Shown: positions 35,312 to 47,398, numbered from the stretch's first letter. The stretch is 64,000 nucleotides of DNA from Pyrus communis (GCF_963583255.1 NC_084810.1:5673751-5737750), one strand, 5' to 3'. Program-made: numbers and translations. Notes: generated by a model not told the origin, from the letters alone.

Positions 35312-35617
35312 TCTCTACTAATTAATAAAACACTCATTGTTAACCAAAACCCTATAAAATTACTAGTTTAACCCTCTAATTAAAACAAAACATGAATAAA
35401 ATATGGGGCAAAAATATAATTTCACATAACCAAATTTTGCTTTTTTTTTTCTTCAAAATCTCACCTACATGTCATCCTAACATATCTCTAATTAAAAAAA
35501 ATAAATAAAAAAATTCTCACTCCCACATTCTCCATCACTTCCTTCCTCTCTCCTTCTATTTCAAAAACAAAAATAAAAAAAAATTTCTCACACACTTTGT
35601 GTGTGCCCATATGCTAG
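35312..35617 (+). mobile_element. Non-autonomous Helitron, copy 2
   Basis: It has the same TCTCTACTAATTAATAAAAC start, the same cacacac-ttt-gtgtgtg hairpin (about 35589-35605) and the same CTAG end as copy 1, with A before and T after. It is 306 bp, against 225 in copy 1; the difference is an internal AT-rich block around 35440-35530. The first 10 bp are also present immediately upstream (35302-35311). Confidence 0.72.
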
Positions 35618-35698
35618 TTAATTATTGTGCAGACACTTTGTGTGGCTAAACCCAATTTCCCAACTAGTAGTATAAATATATCATTGCATTAAAAAAAA

Positions 35699-35818
35699 GG
35701 AAGTGTTATTGGCACTTCAAAAATCTCATTCTACACTCCTCACAAGTATATATTTCTTTCTAAATATAGAAAGTTTGGAGTGTAGAATGAGATTTTTGGA
35801 GTGCCAATAACAATTCCC
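35699..35818. mobile_element. MITE family B, copy 3 (best preserved)
   Basis: Its arms are almost perfectly inverted (gtgttattggcacttcaaaa; ttttggagtgccaataacaa) with the central 'tttctttctaaatatagaaa'. Confidence 0.8.
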
Positions 35819-36827
35819 AAAAAAAATATATAACTGTTTTTAATTTAAATTTATTTGAATGGTTTGAAACTCTTAAGGAAAAACCAAAGGGGTTGCTTCA
35901 TCTTCTAGTTTTATCCCAAAGCATTAGAAGCCCATTTTGTCATGATCACAAGAAGGTTGTTGTGGAGATTTACGATGAAAGACTCATGAATTAACAACTA
36001 ACAATCATTTTAATTGGCTTTTTACATGCCATTGATTCTTCACCTTAATTTATATGATTAATGGATAGCCATGGAAAATGTAATAAAAATTAAGATAATG
36101 CTTGTATCTCCTCTGTTATTCTATTTATGATTAATAGAATTTTTACTATCTGAACATCATAATCGGAACTCTTTATTCTCTTTATCATTATCAAAAAATC
36201 ATTTCTGCAAAAAAATATTAAATTTAGAGATCTTTTAAGTTTTAAACATTCATATGCATAAAACAAATTGACGATCTATCATAGGGATACTACTTAATAC
36301 CAAAACCATTGATTGGTTTAACATATATGAATGACTAAATGATTTTCAAATTGAATGATTTTTTTTTTTACAGATATGATTTTTAGATGATAATAAAAAG
36401 AATGAACAGTTCTAATTATGATGTTCAGACTGTAAAAATTCGTTAATAGTAGGTAGAGGACAAATAATTCCGTCCTACAGAAGACACAAGCATTATCCTA
36501 AAATTAAGGTGGCTTCTTTTGGTTTTTTAACCAATATCACTTAAGCTGAGAATATCGGCAGCACATGGACGCATGTTGAGCACCCTCTTTCGGTTCCCAT
36601 CACTGGCAAATCGGAAAAGATTACAAATCAATAGAAAACTAAAGTATCAAGTGCAACGTATATTCGAGTTAATATTTTCCTCTTTAATTTGTAGCATTTC
36701 TTTTTAATATATTCGCTTAAAGGGTCTCCACAAAAAAATTGCTATTTAATATTCATAATAATAATGTCAGGCTTAACTCATTCTCTTATTTTTTAGCATA
36801 AATAATATCGTATGTCTTTAAAAAATA

Positions 36828-37140
36828 TACTTTTATTGGCACTATAAAATCTCATTGCGCACTCCTTATAGCTATAATTTTTTTCTTTCTAGATATAAAA
36901 ATTTGGGCCACTTAATATTACGGTTTACCAGTATTCCTCTTCACTTACATGTGAGATGTTTTAAGATTGATTCTCGTCAAAAGAGAATTCAAATCTTTTT
37001 TTTTTTTTTCTGCTAGCATATTATGAGGCTTAGCACACTTTCCCCCTCAGTGTAAATAATATCATATGCATTAAAAAAAAACTTAAAAAATTGGAATGCA
37101 CTATTATATATTTGGAGTGCTAATAACAACACTTTAATAA
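36828..37140. mobile_element. MITE family B, copy 4, split by an insertion
   Basis: The left arm (tattggcactataaaatctc ... tttctttctagatat, 36828-36905) and the right end (ttggagtgctaataacaac, about 37111-37130) are separated by about 200 bp. The insert resembles a dispersed repeat also seen near 35220-35290 and 19215-19250 ('cttaatatta...accagtattcctcttcactt'). The call is based on arm similarity; the boundaries of the insert are not certain. Confidence 0.5.
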
Positions 37141-38700
37141 AATGATTTTCCAATTATATATATAATAATGCTATATATTCAAGTACAACTTTAATTTTAG
37201 AGTTTTTGAAGTTTTTTTTATTTGGTTGTTTAAGATTGAACGGTTTTTTAATTTTTAGTGAAGGGTATATTTGGAACTCTCTTTACTTATTATTTACTAG
37301 TATTTGTAAACTTATAATCAATGTGAATAGTTGTTTTGATTTAAGTTATTACTTTCTAGCTCAATACATTAACGTAATTTTATTGGAAGACTATAGAGGC
37401 CCTTTTATTAACTTCGCACATCGCCCTCGAAATTTCAGAGATGGCTCTAGATATTATTTACACTAAGGAGTGAGGAGGTGGGCTAAACCTTACAATGAGT
37501 TAGTCATAATAGTTTTGTTCGAATTCTCCTTTGTCGATAATTGAACCTAAGACCTATCACTTACAACTAAAGAGAAATACAATTATACCATAGTACTAAA
37601 TGACATCTTTCACTTTTGAACTTAACATCGCTATTCCAATGATTTGATTTTTTTTAATTTATAAACTAAGATATAATGTATCAATGACCATTGGATTGTG
37701 GCACTCAATCACCTATTTGTTGGAAGAGGTTTAAAGTTCAAATGTCATCAATGACAGTTTCTCATTAATAAATATAGAAGAATGTTGATTCTAAAATTGT
37801 AATCTATTTTTTGTGCAAAGCAATTAGGGAAACGATAACAGACACGGTATCTCTTTTCTATACACTCCCATTTAATTATTTCTATTGTTTCCATTTGATT
37901 TATTAAATTCGAAGATCAGAAATAAAGAGGAAAAGAAAATTTATGGTTGTTATTACAACTCTGCAATTGAAGTTTAGATTTTTAGGTTTGTTTGATATTC
38001 CTCTCTAATTTTTATTTTTTGAAATTAATCAATTTTTATTTTATTTTATAAAAGAGATAGTGGGAGAAGAGGTAACAAACCTAGGACCTCGGGGTGAAGA
38101 GATAAATGTTTTTCTATTCGAATCTCGTAGATGACGAATTCAATACCAAATTACTGAATTAGATTGCTTATTGTGTGACTTAACTTAACTCTCTCCCTCC
38201 ACTTAATGTAAAATATATCTTTGTATTTGTACTAAAAAAAATTAACTGGCTTACAAGTTAGTTAAAAGTTACAAGCGGTTTGCAATAAGTAGTTTAGTTA
38301 CATTCATCACTTTTAAATCCAAGATCTATAAATCAAGATGGTCCTCTACATATAGATGGAGATGGGAGGAAAGGTAAAAAGTGGGAACGTGATGGTGATG
38401 CCACCCAAAAAGTTTCCAAAAAGAGTTCACCTCTAGTCACGGGCTTTACTTTAATCTGGGCCTAAAACTGCAAGCCCAGTAAAATTCAAATACTGTGTAC
38501 AAATTCAATGCTGAGTGCATACAGCGGCAGCGGCAGCAGCAGCAGACTAGTAGTAGCAGCGAAGTAGTTAGATTATACAGCCTGCCTGTGTATTTGTGGC
38601 CAACCACTTTCCATTCACCTTACCTATCACATGCTGTCCAGCCCATTACTGTTAAGTGCTTTTCTTCCTACTTGCTTCAACTGCTTTTGGGATCAATTAA
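37140..38700. other. AT-rich intergenic DNA
   Basis: It contains fragments of dispersed repeats ('attcgaatctcgtagatgacg' near 38110, also related to 8240 and 35280) and a short CAG/GCA-like run at 38523-38562. No gene is supported. Confidence 0.4.
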
Positions 38701-38702
38701 TT

Positions 38703-38815
38703 AGGGAATTGTTATTAGCACTTCAAAAATCTTATTTTACATTCCATTTTTCTTTCTAATTATAGAAAATTTGGAGTGCTAAATGAGATTTTAGGAGTGC
38801 TAATAACAATTCACA
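38703..38815. mobile_element. MITE family B, copy 5
   Basis: Arms attgttattagcacttcaaa and ggagtgctaataacaattc are inverted; the interior is shorter than in copies 1-3. Confidence 0.7.
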
Positions 38816-39539
38816 TTGATTATTAATAAATTATATTTGTTTAGACAATAGGGACCATTATATTAATATCTGCCTGCCATTTTAATATTTAACAATTCTG
38901 TGTGTGTATTGTGTAATGTGTATCTCCCCATATATATATACAAATGGCTTTCTCTTTATGCTTGTTGGTAGGTGGGTTTTATAGAGCATTCTATCCTACA
39001 TCCCAAGAAACACATCGATGGTTGGGATTAAATTTCATGATTACTCATCGTTGGATTCAATATCGAGTGTGAAGAATGAATGAATGAATGAATGAATGAG
39101 TTTATTTTTTATTTTTTTAATTTCCACTCATGATATCAAATTTGATGATGAATAACCACCAATCATTGATCACCAGGTAACCATGAGAACGATACTCATT
39201 AAGAGTATACCTTTATTTTTCTTATCTCTCTTATGAGATGAGAGAGATACATAGAGAAAGTCTTTCATTGAATAATATCTACCATTGTTACTTGTTATTG
39301 GGTGGCCAACCAATTCCTAACCGAAAAATTAATTCCAACAAAAAACACCTTATACAACCACAAAACGTATGTTCTTGTAACCTAATGTGCATCTCATTTT
39401 GCAAGTATATATCTATACGCAAAATTTTGGGTATTGTATGTTCGAGCTTATGTATTCCCTTCTATATCTATCTTAGATAATGTTGCTGATCACCTTTTTC
39501 ATAAGCTATCATATCTATTTTATAGGAGATGTCATATAT

Positions 39540-40135
39540 GAGACGATGCATTTTTCAAGGCAGAAGGTGGATCAAAATATAAACATCTTTCAAGTCCGGT
39601 CATGAACTAAACGGCTTTGATTAGACGGGGCCGTACAAACGAACAAATGATGCCACCACACTTTGTTGGGCTCTGGAATGGTAGGCAAGGCCAATAGGTC
39701 TTGTATGCTTGCTCCAGAAGATACGAAGGCTTGTTCCGACAAGCTAGTTTCCTATAATATCGGAGATTCATACAATCTAAGGATTGACTTATGCCTTAAG
39801 TAATCACAATCCTAAAAGTAAAGAATATCTAATGCTAGATATCCGCTAGGATTCTTCCGGTTTAATACGGACATCACTATCCTAAGAGGACTCTCTCCCG
39901 ACTACTATAAATACACCCCTCTAGGATTCAACATGGCAACGCGTAATTTGCTCTCAATCGCTTCCTTGCCTACTGTTTGAGTTCTACGATCTTTATACGA
40001 ACTTAACCGTCAGAAAACCTTTGGTCGGTACACCACACTGGTGCCTAAGGGATTCACGGTTAATCTTCTTCTTTTATAAGCGGCCGTTCTTGCACTCTTA
40101 TATCTAGGGTGGTGCATAAATTTAGTTCCAACATG
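39540..40135 (+). repeat. Probable solo LTR or LTR remnant
   Basis: A TATAAATA at 39905-39912 is followed by transcript-like sequence ending 'gtgcataaatttagttccaaca'. Upstream are short direct and inverted motifs (cttgttccgacaagc). There is no coding frame. The stretch looks like an LTR with its promoter, but I could not find a partner or a clear target duplication. Confidence 0.4.
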
Positions 40136-40844
40136 ATCACCAACATAATCTGTAAAAAATAAAAGTAAATAATTGAAATAATTTTATTGGTTTTGTAAAC
40201 CTCACTAAATAAACCCCCAAACAAATGTCCTAATAGCTGTAATTGATACCATATAAAAATTTGAGGTCACACTCCAAAATCTTAAGACAAATCCAAAGTT
40301 CTCACACCTTAATAGGGACATGGAGCTATATACTATACAAAATAAATCATTACTTATAGGACATCTCATCCCTTTTGACTTTTGGCAGAAAATAAGTGGT
40401 GAGGGAGGTTTCAATTATACCTCAATAACAAGAAAGATACTCATAGCTATGGAAAATAGCATATGCTAAAATTTGATATGGCAGTGTTTAGGTCTTAGGG
40501 CAGAATCAAAATAGGGTAAGCAAGACTAAGCCTATATATATGGAGTAGGTTGAAGAAGATTAATTTGTCCACTATCACAAAAGGGAAAAAAGTCAAAGAA
40601 ATTGTTCCCATTTTTTATGTCTTATTAAAATCGTCCTAAAGATTTATCATCACCCACCTTCAATCACGTGTTTGGTTGCAGGTATTTACAACTTTTTAGA
40701 GTGAGTGCCCTAAACAACCCTAGAAATATAATACTATATGTATTTTATAGAGAGGTGGGTTTGTGGTTTGTCTAAGACAATGCATATATCCCATTTTCAA
40801 ATACCATAAATGAGGATGGTTTTATACATGATAGTGACTCACAC

Positions 40845-40957
40845 GATGGTAATTAAGGAGATGTTAAAATACTTATGTGAGTTTTTTGAGTCTTTGAAAA
40901 GGTGAATTGCTGTAGTGAAGCCACTAACTGGTAATTTAAAAAAAAAAAAAAAAAAAA
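40845..40957 (+). mobile_element. SINE family S1, copy 3 (5' truncated)
   Basis: Only the 3' body is left ('atgtgagttttttgagtct', 'agtgaagccactaactggta'), matching copy 1 at lower identity and ending in an A-run at 40938-40957. Confidence 0.6.
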
Positions 40958-41730
40958 GAACATTATTTTGGTATGCATATTTAAAGCTTTCACAAAAAAG
41001 GTGATTACACAAAAACAAGCTAATTTCGATAATAGTGGAATTTTATGGGAAATGGGTTAAATGATTAGAAATTAAATTATAAATGTTGTATTGAGAAAAA
41101 TAAATTATTACCAATGTAGTGATGTTGACACACCCCAACCCGAAATGTCCACTTGGACTCCGAATTGAGTTGTGCTAGTCGACACCTGGAAGGTGAAGAA
41201 GCCATAAAGTGTAGTGTAGTGGAAAATATGAAAAAATTTAAACCTAAAAGTGCCTAAATATAAGAGTGTATTGTGAGCGGGAATGAACTCATTTCACACG
41301 TGATTCAAAGCATAAGTACAGTACAGTAAGATAGGGTGAGAATTATGTCATCGAAGGTAATCATCTACACCAAGATTTGCTAAGAATCCTCATCGACATG
41401 TAAGTTCACCAATAAAACCTGGAGGGGTGAAAAACAAGGGTGAGTAGGCCTAGAAACAAATCTTTGTAAAAACTTTTTCGAAAACATAGTAACCAATCGC
41501 TGTAAAACAAGTACAGTTTCCAAAATATACATACTACGGATAGTAAGAAAATACTTACTGTAGTCTACAACATTCCAAGATTCATTACGGCACAATATCT
41601 CATAAATAAGGGCATGACATCCATAATCATAAAATCTCACATAAGCAACATATCATACCAGATGCTCATCGACACATGCTGACACACGAGTTCATGCAGA
41701 GGTATTCTGACATGAACATGATTGGGTGTA

Positions 41731-41762
<32 letters not shown>

Positions 41763-41782
41763 GTATATATATATGTATATAT
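41731..41782. repeat. Compound (TA)n(TG)-interrupted microsatellite
   Basis: TA runs interrupted regularly by TGTA. Confidence 0.9.
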
Positions 41783-42113
41783 ACGCTCTAGTGCTACAAT
41801 CACATGAAGACTAGCGCTATTCGTGGTCACATACGAGTTGGAGTTGCCTATTGCAACCTGTACGACAGGATTGGCACCTACTTGGATCTAAGGCGAGCGT
41901 ACGGTGCGGATGTGAACATACACGTGAAAGATTGGCCCTGGCCCTTGCCCTGGGCGAGCACTAACATCGGATGCAGCAATGATGAGCAGACTACATAAAT
42001 ATAATCATGCCATAATGATTCAATAATTCTAGTCAACATAGTAAACTTACCTGCACATCCCGTAGGATTATTTCATCATTTCCTAACAATAAGATGTTTC
42101 TTATAAACGTTAA

Positions 42114-42116
<3 letters not shown>

Positions 42117-42162
<46 letters not shown>
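42117..42162. repeat. (TA)n microsatellite
   Basis: About 22 uninterrupted TA units. Confidence 0.95.
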
Positions 42163-42165
<3 letters not shown>

Positions 42166-43316
42166 AAAAGGCCCACTCACAGATCATGTCACCGAGTCGA
42201 ACCTGTCTCGTAGCATCGAGAGTCCTTGAGATCTATTTCGCCTAGAAACAAAACCATTTAGGTAAATATAACGTGTTAATGAAATTAAAAGTTTTCGTAC
42301 AAAGTATGGCTAATAAAGGAACTATCCTACAACGGTCTAATTTCGGAAAACGGACAGTGGATTTGAAATCAACACGTCGAAATACGCTAAGGAGGGTCCA
42401 CAACCCTACACAAGTCAATCTGGAACATCCACCCATGGATTTCTGATCCATAACTTCCCAATGTCCACACTATGCTTCTAAAACAACATACTAAAACTTT
42501 TTTACGATCCAACGGTTGGATCTCCGCTAATCGCAAATTCAAGTGACGGATTTCACTAAACGGATGTCAATTTATGGAATCGGGACATAAAATTAGCCTA
42601 GGATGGTCAAGTGGGGTCTCAGCCAAAAAATTACCAATTTCATAGAAATGAATTTCTCAATGAGAGGAACAACTTTCATACATGAGCCGAAGTCCAATTT
42701 GGCCGGGAAGTGGCCTGAAATTACCATGAACCGTCGGAAACCCTATAAAGGGTGTGCTTCGATTTGTCACCTTCAGTGCTCCGCCACACCAACCAAGGCT
42801 TGGTCCTTGTTCTTGGGTTCAAGAGGAGGCTAATAGATGTGGTGGTTGAAGGAATCACCTTAAAAAATAGTGGATTTTTGCCGATCTCCTCCACAATGCC
42901 GTCGATGCTATCCCCACGAAACTGAGACAAAAAATGGTCGGGTTTGGGGTGGAACTTGAAGAAGGAAGGTCGTGGAGTTGGTTTTGGGTAGTGGCGATGG
43001 TCGTCTCGCCAGGAAAATGTCGGAATCTGCATGGGGTGTTTCGAAATCAGGTTGGGTCGGCAGGGAGGAACTGGGTCAAGGGTGATCTGGTGCTCCCCCA
43101 CTCCTTCCTTTCCTCTCTTTTCTCTCCTCTCTGGTTGGTCATTCTCTCTTTCTCTTCTTTTTGATTGGGCATCCAACTTCCTCTCTTTCCTTTCTCATTT
43201 TTCTCATCCGATTGGGTAGCAACACCCTATTTTTTCTCTTTTCTCCTTTCTTTCCTCTGTCCATCCTTCTCATTTCCTTCATTTCTCTCAACTAATATTA
43301 AAATAATAATATAATA

Positions 43317-43974
43317 TGTAACATCCCACATCGCCTAGGGGAGTGGATCTTGTAAGCCTTATATGTATATTCCTATCTCTACCTAGCACGAAGTCTTTTG
43401 GGAGCTCATTGGCTTCAGGTTCCATCGGAACTTCAAAGTTACGCGAGTTCGTGCGAGAGCAATCCTAGGATGGGTGACCCACTTGGAAGTTCTCGTGTGA
43501 GTTCCCAAAAACAAAATTGTGAGGGCGTAGTCGGGGCCCAAAGATGACAATATTGTGCTACGGTGGAATCGAGCTCGAGATATGGTGGGGACCCGGGCCA
43601 GGATGTGACAATTTGGTATCAGAGCCAATCCTTGGCCAGAAGTGTGCCGACGAGGATGTCCGGCCCCTAAGGGGGTAGATTGTAACATCTCACATCGCCC
43701 AAGGGAGTGGATCCTGTAAGCTTTATATGTATATTCTCATCTCTACCTAGCACGATACATTTTGGGAGCTCACTGGCTTCAGGTTTCATTGGAACTTCGA
43801 AGTTAAACGAGTTCGTGCGAGAGCAATCCCAATATGGGTGATCCACTGGCAAGTTCTCGTGTGAGTTCCCAAAAACAAAACCGTGAGGGCATGATTAGAG
43901 CCCAAAGCGGACAATATCGTGCTACGGTGGAGTCGAGTCCGAGATGTGGTGGGGGCTCGGGCTGGGATATGACA
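43317..43974 (+). mobile_element. Cassandra TRIM retrotransposon, complete, with perfect TSD
   Basis: Two LTRs of 294 bp each, 43317-43610 and 43681-43974, both begin TGTAACATC and end GACA. After LTR1 comes the initiator-Met-tRNA primer-binding site (tggtatcagagcca, from 43614). A 70-bp interior leads to a polypurine-like taagggggtagat just before LTR2. The 5-bp target duplication taata (43312-43316 and 43975-43979) is exact. Each LTR contains a 5S rRNA-like block: catcggaacttc...agttcgtgcgagag, then ggatgggtgacccact and ggaagttctcgtgtg (about 43425-43508 and 43790-43872). This matches the internal pol III promoter of 5S rRNA genes and is the established hallmark of Cassandra. No protein is encoded. 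Confidence 0.93.
43425..43508 (+). ncRNA. 5S rRNA-like segment in Cassandra LTR1 (not a functional rRNA)
   Basis: It includes the A-box-like gttcgtgcgagag and C-box-like ggatgggtgacc elements of the 5S internal promoter. In LTR2 the corresponding block (about 43790-43872) reads ttaaacgagttcg and tgggtgatccac, so the C-box carries a C-to-T change that LTR1 lacks. Confidence 0.7.
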
Positions 43975-43987
43975 TAATAACTATGAG

Positions 43988-44018
<31 letters not shown>

Positions 44019-44269
44019 ATAGTAATCTTTACAAAAGTACTTTTCGAATTTGTAGTTCCGTAAAAACCCTATCATAACTCTGGTTTCTATTCAGGTATGC
44101 TTATGCGATCGTCCCGTTGAGAACTTCAAGAGTACAGTAAAATAGTAACTTACACGCGTCACTAAATGACGGTCAATGAAAATCAACAATCTCGCCAGTA
44201 AAGGCATTTTCGTCAATTCACTCTTTTAAAAATTAATAAAATCGTAAAATTAGGGACGGATTATCACAT

Positions 44270-45185
44270 ATCTGATATTGATGACATAACGATTAAATTT
44301 GACATTATGTTGAAAAAGATATACTAAAATTGAGACACGAGAAATTATTATTGTGACCATTTTTTCAAAACATTTTTATGTTTGAAAAGCAAACAACATT
44401 GTTTCGTGTTATTATTAATTAGGAAAATTGGTTTAAATGAATATTTTATAAATCTTAATTGTTGACATTTCAAATTCAATGAAAACATGTCAATCAAATA
44501 TTGACGACATTAGCAATCAAATTGGTTATATATATATTAAAAAAAACTTTAAAAAATGATCATTTTAGTAATATTTGAAATTATATTATTTAGAAAATTA
44601 GCTAAATGACTAAAAATAAATCTCAATAGATAAACTAACAAAAATTAGATATCAACGACATAGCTAAAATGAATATGATCATTGATGTAACTGCAGCTTG
44701 TTAAAAAAAAAAGAAATGAAAATACCAAGACAATCAAAGAGTTCATTTTTGCAAATTTAGAATCCAACAATTCATGGTAAACCAAATCCCATCCCTTCAA
44801 GGTGTTGGACACTTTGGATTATTCCTTCATGATATAAGAACTAGTGCAGTGCAGCTTTATATGATTTCTTTACTCCAACTTGGTTAGCAAGGCAAATACC
44901 TAATTAAGAACTAGGGAGTAGGGACCTTGACAGCCGTGCATTTCATCCAAACATGCCGATGGTTTCCTTGTTAAGCCATGTATCTAAATGGTTTATTAAG
45001 ATTAAAATATGGTAAAGTAACTTGACCAAATTATCTTCCAGCTAAATATGGCATTGACCTGACCTGGTTCCAAAAATGCATTACAACTCATTCTTGCATA
45101 TCAAGCTTTGGGGAGCTCGTGTGAATAGTTTATTACGCTTAAATTAAAAAAGGATGAAGACACCAAGAAAAAGGGAACATGATTC
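44270..45185. other. AT-rich intergenic DNA
   Basis: Nothing recognised. Confidence 0.45.
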
Positions 45186-45189
45186 TATT

Positions 45190-45392
45190 TGGATCCTCTT
45201 TGTGAGGATTCTAGGGATCAATTCATGTTATCCATTCATCAGTTATCTTACGGTCATAAATCATTTTGAATTTTTTATTTAAAATTGAAGACAAACAGTA
45301 CCTAACGAAAACTGACCGCACGATATATGATAAACGACTGAGATGAATTGATCCCTAAGATCCTCACAAAAGAGAATCTGAAGAGGATCTTC
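45190..45392. mobile_element. MITE family A, copy 5
   Basis: Ends ggatcctctttgtgaggatt and the inverse around gatcctcacaaaagagaatc. Interior 'gtacctaacgaaaactgaccg' is as in copy 2. Non-coding. Confidence 0.7.
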
Positions 45393-45394
45393 AT

Positions 45395-47120
45395 TCAAGA
45401 AAAAGGGTTGGGTCGACGGCTAGCCCAGACTGCCTCAGAATATAAGCTAGACCAGATCAAATGTGCTTACGGAATGTATGAGACAAAGACTTTAATTGTA
45501 CTACTAAAACATTTAGATGAGTTTAATATGGTTATAACTGGTGATTTTATTATGCACTCGGATCTCTAACAAAACTTTGTTGATGTTCATGGAACATATA
45601 GCCACAAAGAGGCAATAACTTCTATAAGGAAATATAGAAAAGAAAAGTTATTGTACGTAACAGTAACATCATGTGACATATCAATGTGATGCTAAAGTCA
45701 TCGAAAAATTTGTGTTTGACATTGTGTTGGATTTATAGACTTATAGTTATTGCATAGAACTTTGATAAGACAATCAATTCGATAAAATTAGAGTTAGCAT
45801 CAAATGGTGAGAGAAATTATAAAAATAATTAGAATTAGATTAAGTTAAGAGTTCGATACAACTAGAATTAACATTAAACGGTGAGAGAAATTAAAGAAAA
45901 TGAGCAGAATTAAGTTACAACGAGAGTTTGATTAAACCAGAGTTCCTTATACGAATCGGAAAACTATACAACTTGAGCTAGTTATCTTGGTTGGGTTTGC
46001 TGAAGAAAAGTAGAAAAAGCATAGCATCAAGTCAAGTGAGGCGATGATATGATTGACGCTGCATGGTGAACATGTAAACTATTATATTATAATGTTTATG
46101 TAATATAACGGACCCCCGGACAGTTGGACAAGACTTGCACGTAAAGCTAAAAGTGGGGTTTGGTATTTGGTGCTTGTCAAAAAGATTGGCTAAAAAGGAT
46201 CTTGGTGTTTTGTCATGCAGGGCCAAGCAAAAGCAAAAGACGAGAGATCCTCACCAACCTAGTTCTCGATCCACTCTTCTTTTCTTTGATTAAAATTTTT
46301 GAACAAAACTATGATTCCCGGGAGACATGTATCTCGCACAATTTGGTTACGTTTAGTTTATAAGATTTTGAAAAATAAAAATAAATTTAACTTGAGGGTA
46401 GAAGAGAATATGTGTATTACTCGTTGATAAAACTTATTTATTTTACCTTATTTATTTTATTTTATAAAAAGTAGTTTTACAAGAAATAAGTTTTTTTTCA
46501 TGTTTAATCTTCTTATGTTATGATCCCTTCTAAATAAAAGAAATCATTCATTCTAGCAAATGTATTCCAACTTAATCCTAGATACCAAATTACGTCTTTA
46601 TGTTTATAAATTTGATATGCTTAGACTCTTTAACAAGAACTTTTTCTTTAATATATGTTTGACATGTTATATTGTAAAGAACAACTTACATGAAATATGT
46701 TTATTATCGAATAACGTTCTAATAGTGCAATATGTAAAAATAAGAAAAACTTATTTATAATATTATATTATTAAGGTACGACGTCAAAGTCAAGATGAAC
46801 TCCTTTAGTGCAAATCATTCCACATGATCCCACGATTGCAAATGAAAAATCTGAAATCATATACTGTTTGATAAGAGGTTTCCTTTTCGTTTGTCCATAA
46901 CAATTAAGTGTGTCTTGAACAGGTTGTCAGCTAGATTCAAAACAAGGATGCATCTAATCAAGAAAAGAACATATATATTCAAGACAAGTGGCTTACTGTC
47001 ATATCGATGCCGTCCAATCAGCCACCCCTTGAATTGTATTTACATCCTTCCTGGTCGTTAGTTGGTGAACTGAGACACATAATGTTAGAAAACATAATCA
47101 TTATGCTTGTTAAAGGACCC
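45395..47120. other. Intergenic DNA, no gene recognised
   Basis: Short frames only. Around 45770-45930, related phrases ('ttagagttagcatcaaatgg', 'gagagaaattaa') recur two to three times and suggest a decayed local duplication. Confidence 0.4.
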
Positions 47121-47129
47121 GGCTTCTTT

Positions 47130-47325
47130 ATCATTTCAGTTTCCATACACTTCCATTCCCTTCTATTTTGTACGGTCACGGTTAAGGCATATCAACATTT
47201 TATATTAATTTTTTTATAGAGATAATAAGACAAAAAACAATAGTGATATAAAATATTAACGTGGCTTAACCGTAATCGTACAAATAAAAGGGAATAAGAG
47301 TGTATGGAAACTGAGAGGGCACAGA
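47130..47325. mobile_element. Inverted-repeat element (MITE-like)
   Basis: The left arm (cagtttccatacacttccat ... cggttaaggcatatcaacat) and right arm (attaacgtggcttaaccgta ... agtgtatggaaactgag) are inverted over about 80 bp with scattered mismatches. The central loop is 'ttttttatagagataataag'. Confidence 0.65.
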
Positions 47326-47398
47326 AACCAGGTCCAATGTTAAAAGTAGGCCTCTGAGCCTCACAATCGCATTCGTTGCGCCCATAGATTGTCAATAT

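Larger units (their letters stand above)
41126..44268. mobile_element. Large uncharacterised repeat hosting a nested Cassandra
   Basis: It starts ttgacacaccccaacccgaa. It may end near 44268, where the reverse complement (tgtgataatccgtccctaa) weakly resembles the start. A 151-codon minus-strand frame (42721-43176) has a charged, low-complexity translation (for example KRRERENDQPERREKRGK) typical of chance frames in repeats. No transposase or polymerase was recognised. AT microsatellites lie at 41731-41782 and 42117-42162. The element may be a large retrotransposon derivative or an unclassified DNA element; the boundaries are inferred. Confidence 0.4.

Noticed and set aside
39486..40140. tgatcacc at both ends of the LTR-like block as a TSD
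   Set aside because: At the left side the repeat is not followed by a TG LTR start, and 8 bp is the wrong length for a plant LTR element. Probably coincidence.
42721..43176. 151-codon minus-strand frame rich in Lys/Arg/Glu
   Set aside because: It lies inside a repeat and its translation is low-complexity, with no transposon protein motif. Treated as part of the repeat, not a gene.
43425..43508. A genuine 5S rRNA gene
   Set aside because: Only part of 5S is present. It lies inside two LTRs with a PBS and TSD, and the sequence is diverged, so it is a Cassandra feature rather than an rRNA gene.
43383..44075. Minus-strand frames of 60-100 codons
   Set aside because: They are antisense translations of the Cassandra LTRs.
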